Assembly: GCA_018343915.1 (NCBI GenBank)
Contig: JABRWF010000003.1
Span: 2,976,001-3,040,000, forward strand
Reading direction: 5' to 3'
Length of the DNA: 64,000 bases
DNA from: Agroathelia rolfsii
Lineage: Eukaryota > Basidiomycota > Agaricomycetes > Amylocorticiales > Amylocorticiaceae
The notes beneath the pieces were generated by a model. That model had not been told where the DNA came from. It ran no database searches and saw only the letters and a list, made by a program, of their open reading frames with translations. The stretch's first letter is position 1, and the number at the start of each line of letters is the position of its first letter. The position numbers were made by a program, and so were the translations under genes. Of the stretch, positions 12,302 through 24,275 are shown one piece after another.

Positions 12302-13093
12302 ATGGCCAAGGACGAATCCAAAAAGAAGGAGAAGAAGGAGAAAAAATCTCAGGCAACCAGTGATGCCGCCGAAGAGCCTGCTCCTGCTCACGATGTAGAG
12401 ATGGCCGACGCAGCAGTTGTTGAGGTTGGCTCTGAACATTTGCTCTGCAGATCAAGAAATATCAATGTTGAATTTAATCCAGTCGTCGAAGAAAGAGAAG
12501 AAATCGAAGGATCTTGAAGAGCGGGAAGTTGCTGTCGAGGACCTTTCGCCATTAGCACGACCTCTGGCACAGAAAAAGCTAAACAAAAAGCTATTCAAGA
12601 CAATTAAAAAAGGTAAGCTGTAGATTCCAACATGTCATGAGGGACCTAGTCTAATAACACTTTCTTTTGAAGCTTCCAAGGCTAGGCAAGTGAAGCGAGG
12701 TGTGAAGGAAGTAGTCAAAGGAATCCGCAAGGGCGAAAAAGGGTAAATGCAGTTGCTTTATGATTAGAAAATTCCACTTTAGCTCACAAAACAAATTATC
12801 GTTGTAGTCTCCTCGTATTGGCCGGGGACATCAATCCTATTGACATCATATCACACTTGCCCGTCATGTGTGAAGAAGCACAAATACCCTACGTCTATGT
12901 CGCCTCCAAAGAGGAACTTGGCCTTGCTGGCTCGACAAAACGACCAACGAGCTGTGTGATGATATGTCCAAACCAAAAACGCAAAACGAAAAAGGCGGCT
13001 GAAGGGGAAAGCGCCAAGGATGATGACTACAAGGAGCTGTATGAGGAATGCTATCGCGACGTGGAGAAGCTGAATAACAAGATACTGATATAG
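12302..13093 (+). CDS. NHP2: H/ACA snoRNP protein NHP2 (L7Ae family)
   Basis: This is the core RNA-binding subunit of H/ACA ribonucleoprotein particles, which guide pseudouridylation of rRNA and support rRNA processing in the nucleolus, with Cbf5, Nop10 and Gar1. Exons are 12302-12424, 12483-12612, 12673-12742 and 12808-13093, giving 202 residues. The first 50 residues are a lysine/glutamate-rich extension. The L7Ae domain begins with LARPLAQKKLNKKLFKTIKK and continues through RQVKRGVKEVVKGIRKGEKG, the RNA-contacting helix, LLVLAGDINPIDIISHLP and the IPYVYVASKEELG segment. The tail is charged and slightly longer than in yeast. The next gene, BFR1-like, starts 255 bp downstream on the same strand. 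Confidence 0.95.
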
Positions 13094-13347
13094 CATTATC
13101 TTTCCCTGCCTTTCATTATATCTGTGCTACAGCATTATCTATTTCATCCTGTTCTCACACATGTACACTGGCCGACGGTATTTTGTAATAGTGCAGGAGC
13201 TTTTAGCCGGGCCGACCGGAGGTGTTACGCTGAGGCCGTTTTTGGAAGTTGTGCGCTGGAAATATTCCCGAGGACGCAAAGAGACGCACGTTACCACGTT
13301 CGTACCCTCCTCCCCCGTCATCCCAGCATCCCGCTTCTTGCCTCGCC

Positions 13348-15330
13348 ATGCCCGCTCCAAAATCCAAGGCAGCCGCAGCCGCCAACGGTGGTGAAGCCCA
13401 TAAAGCCAGAGTCACCAAGGTTGCTGCCTCTTCGGGCAAGAGCACACCCGCCATATCCGAAAAGTCTCTTCCGGAGTCCACGTTGGCTGACTTCAGTTAC
13501 GGCAGTGGCTCGAGCAAGCCAGACAAGGCTGCATACGATGCAGACCAGGCGTCAATCAAGTCCGAGATTGATGCCCTCCAGACAAAAATTGTGCGTTGCT
13601 CACTTCATGTTTTTTTTTTCTCTTTCTGCAAATATTTGGTATTCGCAAGTTAGCTTACATTTGACGCGTATATGCAGTCTGCCGTGAAGGACAAGATCAG
13701 CGGTGCTAATAGGCCTGGTGGCTCATCCAGTGACAGGCGCAACGCTCTCCGTACTGAGCTTGACGGCCTGCGTGATCAACAGGCCAATAGCAAGACGACA
13801 CGGAGCAAGATATTCGACCAGCTCAAGGTGCTCCAAGACAATATCCAAAAGAAGGTAACTCTCATTGTATTTTTATGTTGGAGCATAATGGTAACATTCT
13901 ACTCAGACCAAGGATCTCAACGCATCCAAAAGCAAAACGCCATTCAAAACCGTGGCTGATGTCGATCAACACGTCAAGTATGTGTGATTCTCGCCCTCGA
14001 GCATTATTCATAAATACTAATTATATTGTTGGCTTAACCTTACCACCACCACCACCACAGGAACCTGGAGAAGCAGGTCGAATCCGGCAACCTCAAGATT
14101 GCCGAGGAGAAACGTGCATTACAGGAAATCTCCAATGCCAAGCGCGCGCGCCGCACCGTGGAGAGCTTCCAGACCGAGCAGGCCGCCATCGACGCCGACA
14201 AGGCTGCGGCGGATGCGCTCCGTCAACAGCTCGACGACCCCGAGGCCAAGGCCGCCTCGCAACGGTTCGACGAAATCAAGGCAGAGCTGGACGAAATCAA
14301 GCGCGAAGACGACAAGGTGTATGCCAACCGCTCAAAACTCTTCGAAGAGCGCGACAGTCTGCAGACGCAGATCAACGCCCTCTTCGAAAAGAAGCGCGCT
14401 TCTATGCAACGCTTCCGCGAGGCCAATGACCGGTTCTACACCAAGCTCAACGAAGACCGTGCCCGTCGCGCCGAGAAAGCGCGTCAGCAACGCGACGCCG
14501 ACGAGAAGGCCAAGAAACTCGAGATCGCCGAACGATTGCGAGAGGAGGCCTCCATTCCCGCGTTCCAGTACCAAATCGAGGACTGCCAGACGCTCATTGA
14601 CTACTTCTCGGGTAAGAGCTCGGGCACGTCATTCAAGTCCGCGCCATCACCCTCTGACGGAGCCAAGCCTGCTGTGGCCGGTGTCGATCCCCTCGAGCTG
14701 CGCAAGGTCGAGGCCGGCCCCGACGAGGGCATGATCGTCCGCAAAAAGAAGGGCGAGGACGACGAAGTGTTCTATGCCGGCAAGGCAAAGAAAAACAAAA
14801 AAGGCGGCTCCAAGCCGGCCGAGGCTGCGTCGTCGAGCACCTCGGGTCTGCACGTGCCGTTGCCGACACTGTCTGCGTTGCTCTCGCTCTCCATCCCGCC
14901 TCCTACGTCGTCAGCAGACATCCCGCGTGTCATTGGGGATTTACAGACGAAGAAGGCGTGGTTCGAGGCCAACCAGAGCCGTGTCACCGCCGAGAGTGTC
15001 GCCAAGGCCGAGGCCGAGATCCAGCGTCTCACGGGTAGCAAGCCCGAGAGCAAGGAAGAAGATGCGCCCGCTGCAGCTGCCGCTACCGAGGACGCTTTGG
15101 AGGACATCTCACCGCCCAACGGCGGTGCCGAGAAGCCAGCGGAGCCGGCGTCCACGCCTCAGGTGAGCGACCTCCCCGAAACGGCTGCACCAGCGGATGT
15201 TGTCGATGAGAAGCTTGAGGAGGTCACAGAGGACATCGCAGCCGAGGCTGAAGGGGATGCCGCCGCTGATGCTGCACCTGCAGAGGAGGAGGAGGAGGCT
15301 GCTCCTGCTGCTGCTGAAGATGATGCATGA
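13348..15330 (+). CDS. BFR1: BFR1-like coiled-coil nuclear segregation/mRNP protein
   Basis: Four exons (13348-13590, 13678-13854, 13907-13977, 14061-15330) give 586 residues. The central region, residues about 60-330, is a long charged coiled coil (SKIFDQLKVLQDNIQKK, FDEIKAELDEIKREDDKVY, then RFREANDRFYTKL and FQYQIEDCQTLIDYF), the signature of fungal Bfr1. The budding yeast protein associates with polysomes, mRNP granules and the ER, and its loss affects nuclear segregation. The N-terminus is basic and alanine-rich. The C-terminus after residue 380 is a low-complexity Ala/Glu/Pro tail ending in acidic repeats. Codon use in exon 4 is strongly GC-biased compared with neighbours, consistent with high expression. 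Confidence 0.85.
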
Positions 15331-16792
15331 GAGATAGATGCGCGCCTACGAACTATATCGCGTGGGATGGGATGGGAAATCTTTGTGTGTTGCACAGCCT
15401 GGATTACCTATTTATGATGAATTTATAATCACAACGCCTTTTCTTTAATTGCAATGGATCACTACTCATGTTCTTTTACTTTTGAGTCTCTGGAATGTAT
15501 ATATGTGGTAGGGATGTGTTCTGTATGACATCAAGCAACGGGTGGTTGTAAGGTGAATTCGTAGAAGGTACAATAGCAGTATTCTGCTTGGAGCCAGTGA
15601 TGCTCGTCAATATCAGGGCCACTCATTGTTCGTGCGACGGATGTAATGGTGGTCAACTTCGTAAGATTGACCCTATAGATGTATTTTGATATACATCATG
15701 ATGTGCCCGGGTATATTCAAGCATCATGTACGCATCGATATCCATATATCAATACTTATCATTTCCTAGACGTGAATACATCACCAACATGATACATCAT
15801 CATGATCCCAGCCAAAACACTACTATTACACACCGTTTCAGTTTTTTTTTTTTTTTGCCAGCAATCAGTCTTATTGATGCGCTTTCACCTCAACTCCTTG
15901 TAGATCTCAGTTGTAATATATCATCATCATCGTCATCATCCCCTTCGAGTTCCAGCCAAGCACACAAACTTGCCATTTTTCTCCGGACCCAACCATTTAC
16001 CACCACCACCGGGCATCATCATCTCCATACGAGCACGGACACACACACACACACGCACACTCCGAGACAGATAGACGACATCGAAAGAGAAAAAAGAATA
16101 GATATATATTACGTCTTTGATTCTCTAAAATAATCAGTTATAGATATATATAACGCCTTCGAAAGCGCAATAACGAAAAGAAAAGCGAGAAGGTAAAAGA
16201 AGAAAAAGATCAGAAAGAAACCGAGAATGAGATATAGAGAGGAAGGAGATAGGAAGAGAAAGAGAAATATAGGAAGAGATAAACAATGAAAGAGTGGAGA
16301 AAAGAGACGATGCGAAACGGGGTAGGAGGAGGTACGTACGAGTACACATTCAGAGATAGCGTGCCACCACCATCCGGGATATAATGGAGAAATGAAAACA
16401 GAGGGTGGTAATAATAGAGGGTGAAAAATGACAGGGGACCAAAAAGCCAATATACTTTTTGGTGTGGTGTACCATGTATGTAGTAAGTGAGGGTGAGTGT
16501 GTAATTTTGAAAGAGTCAGAAGAGAGATGAAGAGGTAACCGGCAAGTAAATATGATTGAATGCAGAAATGTCTTGCCGAGTGAAAATGGAAGTAAAAGCG
16601 GGGATGCACATCATCCATGGGTAAATCTGAGCAAAGAAACTCAAGCGAGAGAGTAAGTGACGAAAATAAGGGAGAAAAAAAAAAGGTCCAGTGGAAAATC
16701 ATATCAAGAGAAAGCTCAAAAAGAAAAGAAGAAGAAAAGAAAAAAGAGAGAATGGATGAGGGGAGCCGTCAACGATGGCCCGCATCGTAAAA
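15331..16792. other. Intergenic region between convergent BFR1 and RFX genes
   Basis: This 1.46 kb between two convergent stop codons should hold both 3' UTRs. It has an (AC)n run at about 16039-16060. From roughly 16160 to 16770 the plus strand is strikingly purine-rich, with repeated AGAAAAAG and GAGAGGAAGGAG blocks. The open frame on the minus strand at 16109-16702 is the pyrimidine complement of this and is not considered a gene. Confidence 0.5.
16039..16060. repeat. (AC)n microsatellite
   Basis: A near-perfect AC dinucleotide run with one CG interruption lies in the spacer downstream of the BFR1-like gene. It is a simple sequence repeat with no coding role. Confidence 0.85.
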
Positions 16793-19700
16793 TCAGGCTG
16801 CCGTCGTAGTCGTCATAGTATTCGTCGTCGTCGCTTCCACCTTACCAGACTCGGATTCAGATGGCTGTTGCTGCGTTTCTGTACTTTGTGATCCCGCTCG
16901 TGATTGCTGTTGTGATGCTTGCTCGACCTGAGATTGTGCCACTACCTGCTGCTGCGACTCAACCTCACTCTGCGGGGGCGGCGTAGGATGAATCGAAATA
17001 TCCGGCACCTCAAAATCCGTCGTGAAATCAAACATGCCCGATTGATGCACATCCGGCATGCCACTGTCCTGTCCCGCGCCCGGATGATCCATGTACGACA
17101 GCGAGCCGAACGTGTCGGTGTGGAACGTCGACGGGCCAACGTGATGGGCAGCACCACCAGCAGCGGCACCAGCACCGGGGTGATGGGCGTGATGGTGAGC
17201 AGCAGCCGCGTGATGAGGGTGCGTGTGGTGCGCATGGTGCGATTCAGACGCGAAATTTTCCTGCTGCAGCGCGGCGAGCATGCTCGATGTCGTGGGTGTC
17301 ACCGCCATCGCGTTCGGATTGCGCACGTCGAGGTTCGCACCAAAGTTCTCCTGGCCGGCCATGGGCGAGAGCGAGAAGAACTGCTGTTGCATCATTGGCT
17401 CAACGGATGCCGCAACAGAGTTGGTCGACAACGCCACGCTTCTCAAGACGTTGACAGCGATCCAGTCACTACACATCAAATAAGCAACAAGATGGCAAAC
17501 AAGTCAGCCTCCAGAGACCATGCAACAACGGCGAAGGAAAAAAAAAAAAAAAGGATTTTCTAGAAGGATCAACGTACTCTAGGAATAGCTTGAGGATTTG
17601 GAATGCACCAAACGCAGGGTCACTTCGGATCGTCTATAATTAAGAAGAAAGAGGAAAAAGAGATGGAATGTCGTTAGAAAATGATGCAACCAAATATCAT
17701 GCGGGAAACAAAAAGCGGCGAAGGACGCCAAAAAAGGTGTTGGCCGTACGACCATCACTAAGGAGAACGTCGGGGCGTCATGCAGGCGAGTGTAAGGAAG
17801 GGGTGGTGTCTCCGTCGCGGTAGTAACGACAACCGCCACCACTACCCATCACTGCCTCACCAATAAACACCGCCGAGGACGAGGCCGCAACCATAAAAAG
17901 AGAGAAAGAGCACACGAGAAAACGAATAAATAAACCATTCCAGTTCTCTCACCAGGTCGCGCATGATTTGACTAGTAACATATCCCCAGCGGATCAGCAC
18001 GCTACGCGAGCTCATCGTACTCCTGTCTTCCACGCCACCGCTGCCACCATTCGCGCTCGCGCCACCGGGTCCACCCGCAGCAGTCCGCCCGGGGCCCATC
18101 AGGCGCTCGCAGCACTTGTCCGCCCAGCTCATCACATCCCGCACCGGCTCAGGGCTCTTCATCAGCCCATCGAGTACGGCCACAAAGTCATGCTCCAGCA
18201 GCTGCACCAGGTCCGAGTGCCGGCAGTTGCACACCAGCGCGGACTGGTTCCGGACAGAGTCAAAGTCGATCTTGGCCCACGACCGGCGCATCTCGAGGAG
18301 TTGTTTTTGGTTCGTGAGGACGGTGTTGAGCGCTTGTGTTACTTGGTAGATGTCGAGGAAGCGCACTATGTGGAGAAAGAAAGAGAGAAAAAAAAAAAGC
18401 AATGTCAAATTAGACAACAATTAAAGTTTGCGAGAGATGGTAACCATCTTCTACTTACAGACTAAATGCCCAAATCGGGCGCCAAGCTCGACTTTGGGCT
18501 CGACAAACGTGTTGCCGTAATCTTGAAGTGCCGCCACGAGAATGTTCTCCATCTTGTTGGCAAGCTGGCGGAGGCTGTTGATCGACGCCGGAGGGATCGG
18601 CGAGAGCATTTGCGATCTCAGAATCTCAAGTATTTCCTATAGAAACAAAAGATGTCAAACAACCATGTCTCAGCAAATGCACATAAAGAGAACAATTGAA
18701 ATGACACAAAAGAAGAAAACACGTACGTCATACACAATGGCATCTGCCCTAGCCATGAGACCGGCAATGGCAGGCGCATGCACAATCTCGCGATGATCAC
18801 CCGTGAGACCGGTCCAGAAGCTCCTGAGGCGCATCTCAAACTGGTCAAAGCGATACGACCGCACGCTCTCGAGCAGTACATCGAGGTGGTCCAAGAACCA
18901 GCTCCAAACATCGCGCGCAGCAGCGCCCTGTGGAGAAGTCGAACCGGCCCCGACGGCCTCCTCGATCGACGGGAAATGAGGCAGGTGACGCACGGACACG
19001 ACTGTCGGTGGTTGTGGGGAGACGAATTGCGTAGGTGCGGCAGAAGAAGGGCCGAGCGCGAGTGCCGTGTCTTGAGCAGACGCACGGCGGATGGTCGCCT
19101 GCGGGAACGATGACGGCGGGCGGTGCGAAGCCTGAGCCTGAGCGAGGAGGTTCGCTGCCGTCGGCGTCTTGTCCGCCAGCTCGTCGACAATGCCCAAGCC
19201 GAGGTGCGCCTTCGTGTCCGGGTTGAGTACGAGTGAGTTGCGTTTCGAGCTGCTGCCGCCGGCGACGGAGCTCGGGCCCTCGGAATCCTCATCGTCGTCC
19301 TCGTCGGAAGGCTCGACGCTGCGCTGGTGCGCCTCGGCTTGCTCATTGGCAAGGCGCGCCGCGTTCACAGAGGACTGTCCAGCGGTGTTGTTTGATTTTT
19401 GGATGTAGTCTTGCAGCCATTCGGCTTCGGTCGTAGTTGCCGGTCTGATGCCGCAATCTATCGGAGAAGTGCGAAAAAGGGAAGAAGAAAAGGGTAAAAC
19501 ACGATCAGTAACCCAGTTTTGAGGCGCAAAGAGGAAATGAGAAAGCGAGAGTGAGAAAGAGATCAAAACACCACCATCATCCCCGGCATCATGATACGAT
19601 CACAAGACGCTGATGACAAATGGTGGAGCGGTTCAGGGCAGAGGCAGTGGAGACTTACAATGGTACTTGCTGTTGCCTCTGACACCGAGACGCCTTGTTT

Positions 19701-20743
19701 TGATATTGGGGAAACAAAGTCGGATGGCCTTGCCCAGTGTCGCAGTGTTGATGTGAGGGATCCCGTACTGGTCGCAGACGCGGCGATAAGAAAAGTAGAG
19801 GCCCTGGCGGGGGACATTGCCGTCAGGGTAGGGAGCGTAATTGGCGTTCAGCCTGTCGAATTAGTGTGTAAGCGAAGACGGCACAAGCGGTGATCATCAA
19901 GCATTAGTTTAGAAAAAAAAATTAATGAAAAAATAGTCAGGGAAAAAAAGGAGGAAGGGAAAAAAAATGATATCGATGGATCATGATCGAAGCCCAAAAA
20001 GTCAATGACGTGGCGGCCCACACAGCACTAGCGGCGGCAGCGAACAGTGGCGTAGTGTTTGCGAGAGAGAAGAAAAAAAAATAAGGGGGAGGGGAAGAGG
20101 GAATATGAACGACTTACCAGGCCTGTACGAATATTTGCTTAGCTCTATCCGAGGCACTCGTCGTAGTAGCTGCACGGACGTTGGCAGCGAGTTTCTCGAG
20201 GGCATGATCGGGACTGAGCGTCATCCTGCCAAAAGCGCCCATAGTGTGGACCGTATCTGGGGTGGGCACCATCGTCGTCGGCTGGGACGCATACATGCCA
20301 TAATCGTGAGCGGGGCCGGCAGCGGCACCCATGAACATGGCCATGTCCTCCGTTTCGCTCGAAGATGAGTGGACGCTCTCCGTGTCACGGGGGTATGGGG
20401 AGGCAGCGGCACGGGCACGCATGTGGCTTGGACGGAGGTGGGCCTTCAAGGCTGCGTTTGTCAGGCCGTGGTGTGGAGGCGAGTCAGCAGAGACCATGAG
20501 ATCGGGATGACCGAGCATGAATGCCTGCTGCTGTTGGTGCTGGTGGTGGTGAACGTGATGGGTCTGAAGATGGGAGGGATCAGCGGCACCCATGGCGTAG
20601 GGAGTAGCATAGATGTCGTCGATGCCCATCAGGCCGTGTGACGAGGCTGGACGGGAGCCAGGGGAGGAGGATGAGACGGAGGCTGAGCGAGTATGGGGGA
20701 GGAACGCAGCGGAGGACATCATCTGGATGTTGACTGCAGCCAT
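16793..20743 (-). CDS. RFX-family transcription factor
   Basis: Seven exons (20743-20118, 19852-19659, 19457-18727, 18636-18459, 18365-17953, 17633-17578, 17468-16793) stay in one frame and give 957 residues. The RFX winged-helix DNA-binding domain spans residues about 200-275 and is split by two introns. The joined protein reads AKQIFVQAW then LNANYAPYPDGNVPRQGLYF, VCDQYGIPHINTATLGKAIR and the hallmark RGNSKYHYCGIRP. Fungal relatives are Crt1/Rfx1, which represses DNA-damage genes, and Sak1 of fission yeast. The conserved region after the DNA-binding domain (VCNCRHSDLVQLLEHDF, RDVMSWADKCCERLM) matches the extended RFX homology. Both ends are low complexity, with histidine-rich (HHAHHTHPHH) and glutamine-rich C-terminal stretches. 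Introns of 265, 201 and 319 nt are long for this region. Confidence 0.92.
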
Positions 20744-21288
20744 GCGCTTGAGGGAGGCAGGCTGGATAGATTATAGAGAGTGGGAGAGGGAAAGTGAAGG
20801 GAAGAGAGAGAGAGAGAGAGAGCTGGTACAGAAAGATAGGGGGGGGGGTAAAAGACAAGTGGTGCAAGTAAAAAAAAAGGGAGGGGGGGAGAAGGTGGGG
20901 GGTCAAGACAAGGAAGGTGGTGTGGGCAACAGAGGCAAGCAAAAGGGGCGGGCCAGCCGAGAAAGAGTCGATGGCAGACAAGGAGGGGGAAAGAAGAGCA
21001 AATTAGAAGGAGAGAGGAGCGAGAGGAGGAGGAGTATAGTAATCAACAGACAGGAAAAAGAAAACACACACACAGACGATCGTCGTTGTCGTCGTCGTCG
21101 TCGTTGTAACAGACAGCAGCGGTGCAGGTCGAGATGGAATTCTTTTCGCAGCGTTTTGCGAGCAGTCGTCGTGGGCAAGGCAACCAACAGCGGTCGTCAC
21201 TACAGCCTTATAACAAATAGTCACGTGCTCATTAATGTGCTAGTCCAACAAGCACTATGCTAATCTACAACTATATCATAATGATCAC
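20744..21288. other. Upstream region of RFX gene / 3' flank of PPN1
   Basis: This 545 bp lies between the PPN1 stop and the RFX start, both minus strand, so it contains the RFX promoter and leader. It holds an (AG)n run (about 20803-20822), a G-run (about 20839-20848), further purine tracts, a (TCG)n-type run near 21085-21105 and CACGTG at 21222-21227. No supported ORF is present. Confidence 0.5.
20803..20822. repeat. (AG)n microsatellite in RFX 5' leader region
   Basis: This uninterrupted AG dinucleotide run lies 60-80 bp upstream of the RFX start codon. On the RFX sense strand it is a CT tract, a common feature of fungal core promoters and 5' UTRs. Confidence 0.8.
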
Positions 21289-24275
21289 TTAATTCTCCAT
21301 GAACATATGCCGCCGGAATGCATCCCGCACACCTGCCCCTCCCTTACTCGTAAGCCGCCGTGCTAGTCCAAGCCATGAGCCCACCGTGAGGTCATCCAGC
21401 CCATACGGCGCATACCGCTTCACCACCGCCCGTGCACTCGTCCCATCTCGCAACACCTCAGGCAGGTGCTCCAGCGGCACAGGGTACTCAAACCCTTCCC
21501 CCGTCTCCCCCTCAGCCGGATGAAGCCGATCAACGGCATATGTGAGGTACTCGAGCTCGAACGCTGGCTCACTCTCCGTCCGCAGCTCCTCCGCAGGGAT
21601 ATAATACTGCAACGGCAAAACATTACACAGCAACCCTGAGTACCATGCATGGGGGTGCGTATGACTGGTTCGAAACAAATGGACTCACCTGTGCATATCC
21701 CAGTGGGGTCCAGAGCCTATTCATCCGTGACGGCGCCCGGGGATCACTATGCCATGGCTCGTCCAGCTGGCACGCCCAGCTCTCCCTCCATGTTGCCTTA
21801 CGGCATATGTGATGCCGAGCCCCTGTAGCCGTCATACCCTCCAACGGCCGTTGTCCCCGCTCCCGCTTCTTCAGCTGCGCATCCTCCCCCTCCTGCTCAC
21901 CGCTGCCGCGGGTGACGTTGTAAGTGAAAATTCGGAACGAAGGCAGGAAAGGATTCGGGATGACAGATGGTGATACGTTGATGATCGCATAATCCCCCTC
22001 CTCCGTCTTCTTCTTCCTGGGCACCGTCGCAAACGACTCCATCAGCTCCTGGAACAGCTCTGATTTCGATTTCTTCGTCGCTTCAACCACATTCTTCTTA
22101 CTCCTTGACCAAAGCTCGACGTCTTCGGCTCGCACTAGGGAAAACTGGTGAGCCGTGAGTACCCAGCATGGGCATCAAATGTTCATAATTAGAAAGAAGA
22201 ACGACAAGGAAATGAATTATGAAATGCAACCGTACATGGTCGGTGTTCATGTGCTGTTTGTTACCATGTTCGCAATCAGCATTCACGTCCAGCGGGTCGC
22301 GAACAGCAGCAATCAAGGAAACTTTGCTTACCCCATACAAATGGCCCAGGATCGTGTCCTGATATCGCAACGACAACTCGGCATAACGAACGTACTGAGC
22401 CATTCACACCCATCATTACTCATTCGTGCATCATTAAATTCAAATAAACTCACACATTCCTCATAGTAATTATGGGCCGATGGCGGAACATGACCTGCGT
22501 GGAAGGGTCGTCCATAAGAATCAGTGATTGGCGACACAAGTCAGGGAGAAACATACCCGATAGCCAGACCTTTGAAAATCATCAGCAATTTGTCAAGAAA
22601 ACATATAATACGCATCAAGAAGAAGAAGAAAAAGGAACAAGGTTCCCTCTATATGCGCCAACCCACCTTGATGCCCCGCTCGCGGTACGCCTTCAGCTGC
22701 TGATCGAGCCAATCGAATTCAACGTTCCCCGGGTCTTCTTCCTGGTCTTTCCACCGGCACCCGCCCACTGCCTTGTTGCTATCAAAAAAGTATATCGTGT
22801 TCAGCGACACGACGGCGACGCGGTCTGGTATAACCTCGACAGAATAATACGCGCCGCGCTCGAAGTCTATGTGTTGTTCTAGAGGTATAAAAGTGCTCCA
22901 TATGCTAAAAAAGAAAATGATGGAAATTTTTTCTCGGATTTTAATCGACCATGCAATCAAGGCAAGGTATAAGCGATGGCTCTTACGATGAATATTTATG
23001 CGTGATTTCGTTAGGTCCTTGCGTTTGTGTACAACGGCGATCAGAACGTGGCGGCACTCGTAGAAGGAAAGCGTGCCTAAACTTACCTGGTTCGAGAGTG
23101 TTCTAATGAGAAATAGGTAGGAAAGAAGAAAAAAAAAAAAGTATCAGCTTCTTCCCCCGCACGTGGATCATGAATCAGGCGAATAATGCCAAGAGCCACT
23201 TACATGGGCTAAATAAGAGAATAAGGGTTGAAAAACCGACGTTTGGTCACATGATCAATAAAAGTCTTGTTCCTGTAAATCCGAGACGGCCGGTGACTTA
23301 CGAAAAATGTCGTTATTGCCTATAGGAATAGGGAAAGCTCAGTCATGACAATTTTCCGAGAGTGGTATAAAGCTGCACGAACCAAGACTGGGGACGACGG
23401 GGATGCCTTTACTAACAAACACCTCCTCCATCCTGGCCGCGGCCCATTCATTGAGTTGGTATATTTCCTCCAATGTGCGGGGTATATCATCGTCACTATC
23501 GTGCCTGGAAGGGGGGGGGAGTAAACGTTAACTGGTGTGTGATCATAGAGGCACTACTGTCGACGAACCTAGCATTATCGCCGGTCCCTATCAGAAACAG
23601 CAGCATAATTGTCAGTTTTTCCAAAACATCTTTCCAGATCACAGGAAGCGGACTCAACAAACTACAAAATCGATATCCTTCGTCCATGCTTGATCCAAAA
23701 AGTTGAGTGTCAAGTTCACCAGTCTTACTGGCGAGTCGCAGCCACTGTACGGCCAAGGATAGACATGGTCCAGAGCGAATACGATGAAACATGACGAGAT
23801 TTGATGATCCCAAAAGGACAAACACATACACATCAACGTCATGAAAGAATAGAAGTGATGAAGATTTTTTTTTTAGATCAACGACATACGAATAGCCTTC
23901 GCCCCAGTACCCCGCCGTCCGTAAACCGTCTTCATCATAATCATGATTAACGTGTCTATGACATGAAGAAGCAACCGTCGCATTGACAAGATAATGGGAG
24001 TCCGGGTGCATATCCGTAATATGCAAGAACCGGCCTGTCAGCGGTCTCTCTGCTAATGGCGCAGATGCTAAGCAGCATTGTTTTCGGAAATCAAAACCCA
24101 TGACACGGATATAGGTTAGCCCAAGTTTTTTATGGGCAATAACTAACTAGTACTGGTACGCACGCGCTGTAAAATGAACCTGATGTGAAGAAGCCAAGGG
24201 TGATGATGCCAGGGCGGCTTGCAGGCCCGACAAGAGCACAGGCAGAACACATGAAACAGTGGCGTAGTAGCCCAT
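21289..24275 (-). CDS. PPN1: Vacuolar endopolyphosphatase
   Basis: This calcineurin-like metallophosphoesterase cuts inorganic polyphosphate inside long chains in the vacuole lumen and is usually made as a signal-anchored precursor. Sixteen exons give 577 residues: 24275-24164, 24067-23890, 23744-23659, 23587-23569, 23504-23383, 23319-23302, 23208-23204, 23102-23087, 23017-22987, 22904-22667, 22569-22557, 22494-22454, 22394-22332, 22253-22236, 22144-21689 and 21606-21289. The frame is continuous through every join. The N-terminus is a hydrophobic anchor. Catalytic motifs are FLHITDMHPD, VVWTGDNARH, PSLGNNDIFPHN, VVSLNTIYFFDSNKAVGGC, and VWLSGHVPP with the later LYGHMNTDHF. Several motifs are assembled from exons of only 5-19 nt. 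Splicing of such exons is inferred from protein conservation and splice sites, not transcript evidence. Confidence 0.93.

Noticed and set aside
14099..14734. 211-codon plus-strand frame inside the BFR1-like gene
   Set aside because: It is an Arg/Pro/Ser-rich shadow frame of a GC-rich coding exon. The coiled-coil frame has clear homology and exact splicing.
16109..16702. 197-codon open frame on the minus strand with many Phe, Leu, Ser and Ile codons
   Set aside because: It is the complement of a purine-rich tract, which removes stop codons by composition. It has no motif and lies between convergent 3' ends.
20580..21263. Long opposing frames in the RFX upstream region
   Set aside because: They arise from (AG)n, poly-G and TCG repeats; the protein sequences are low complexity and end without splice partners.
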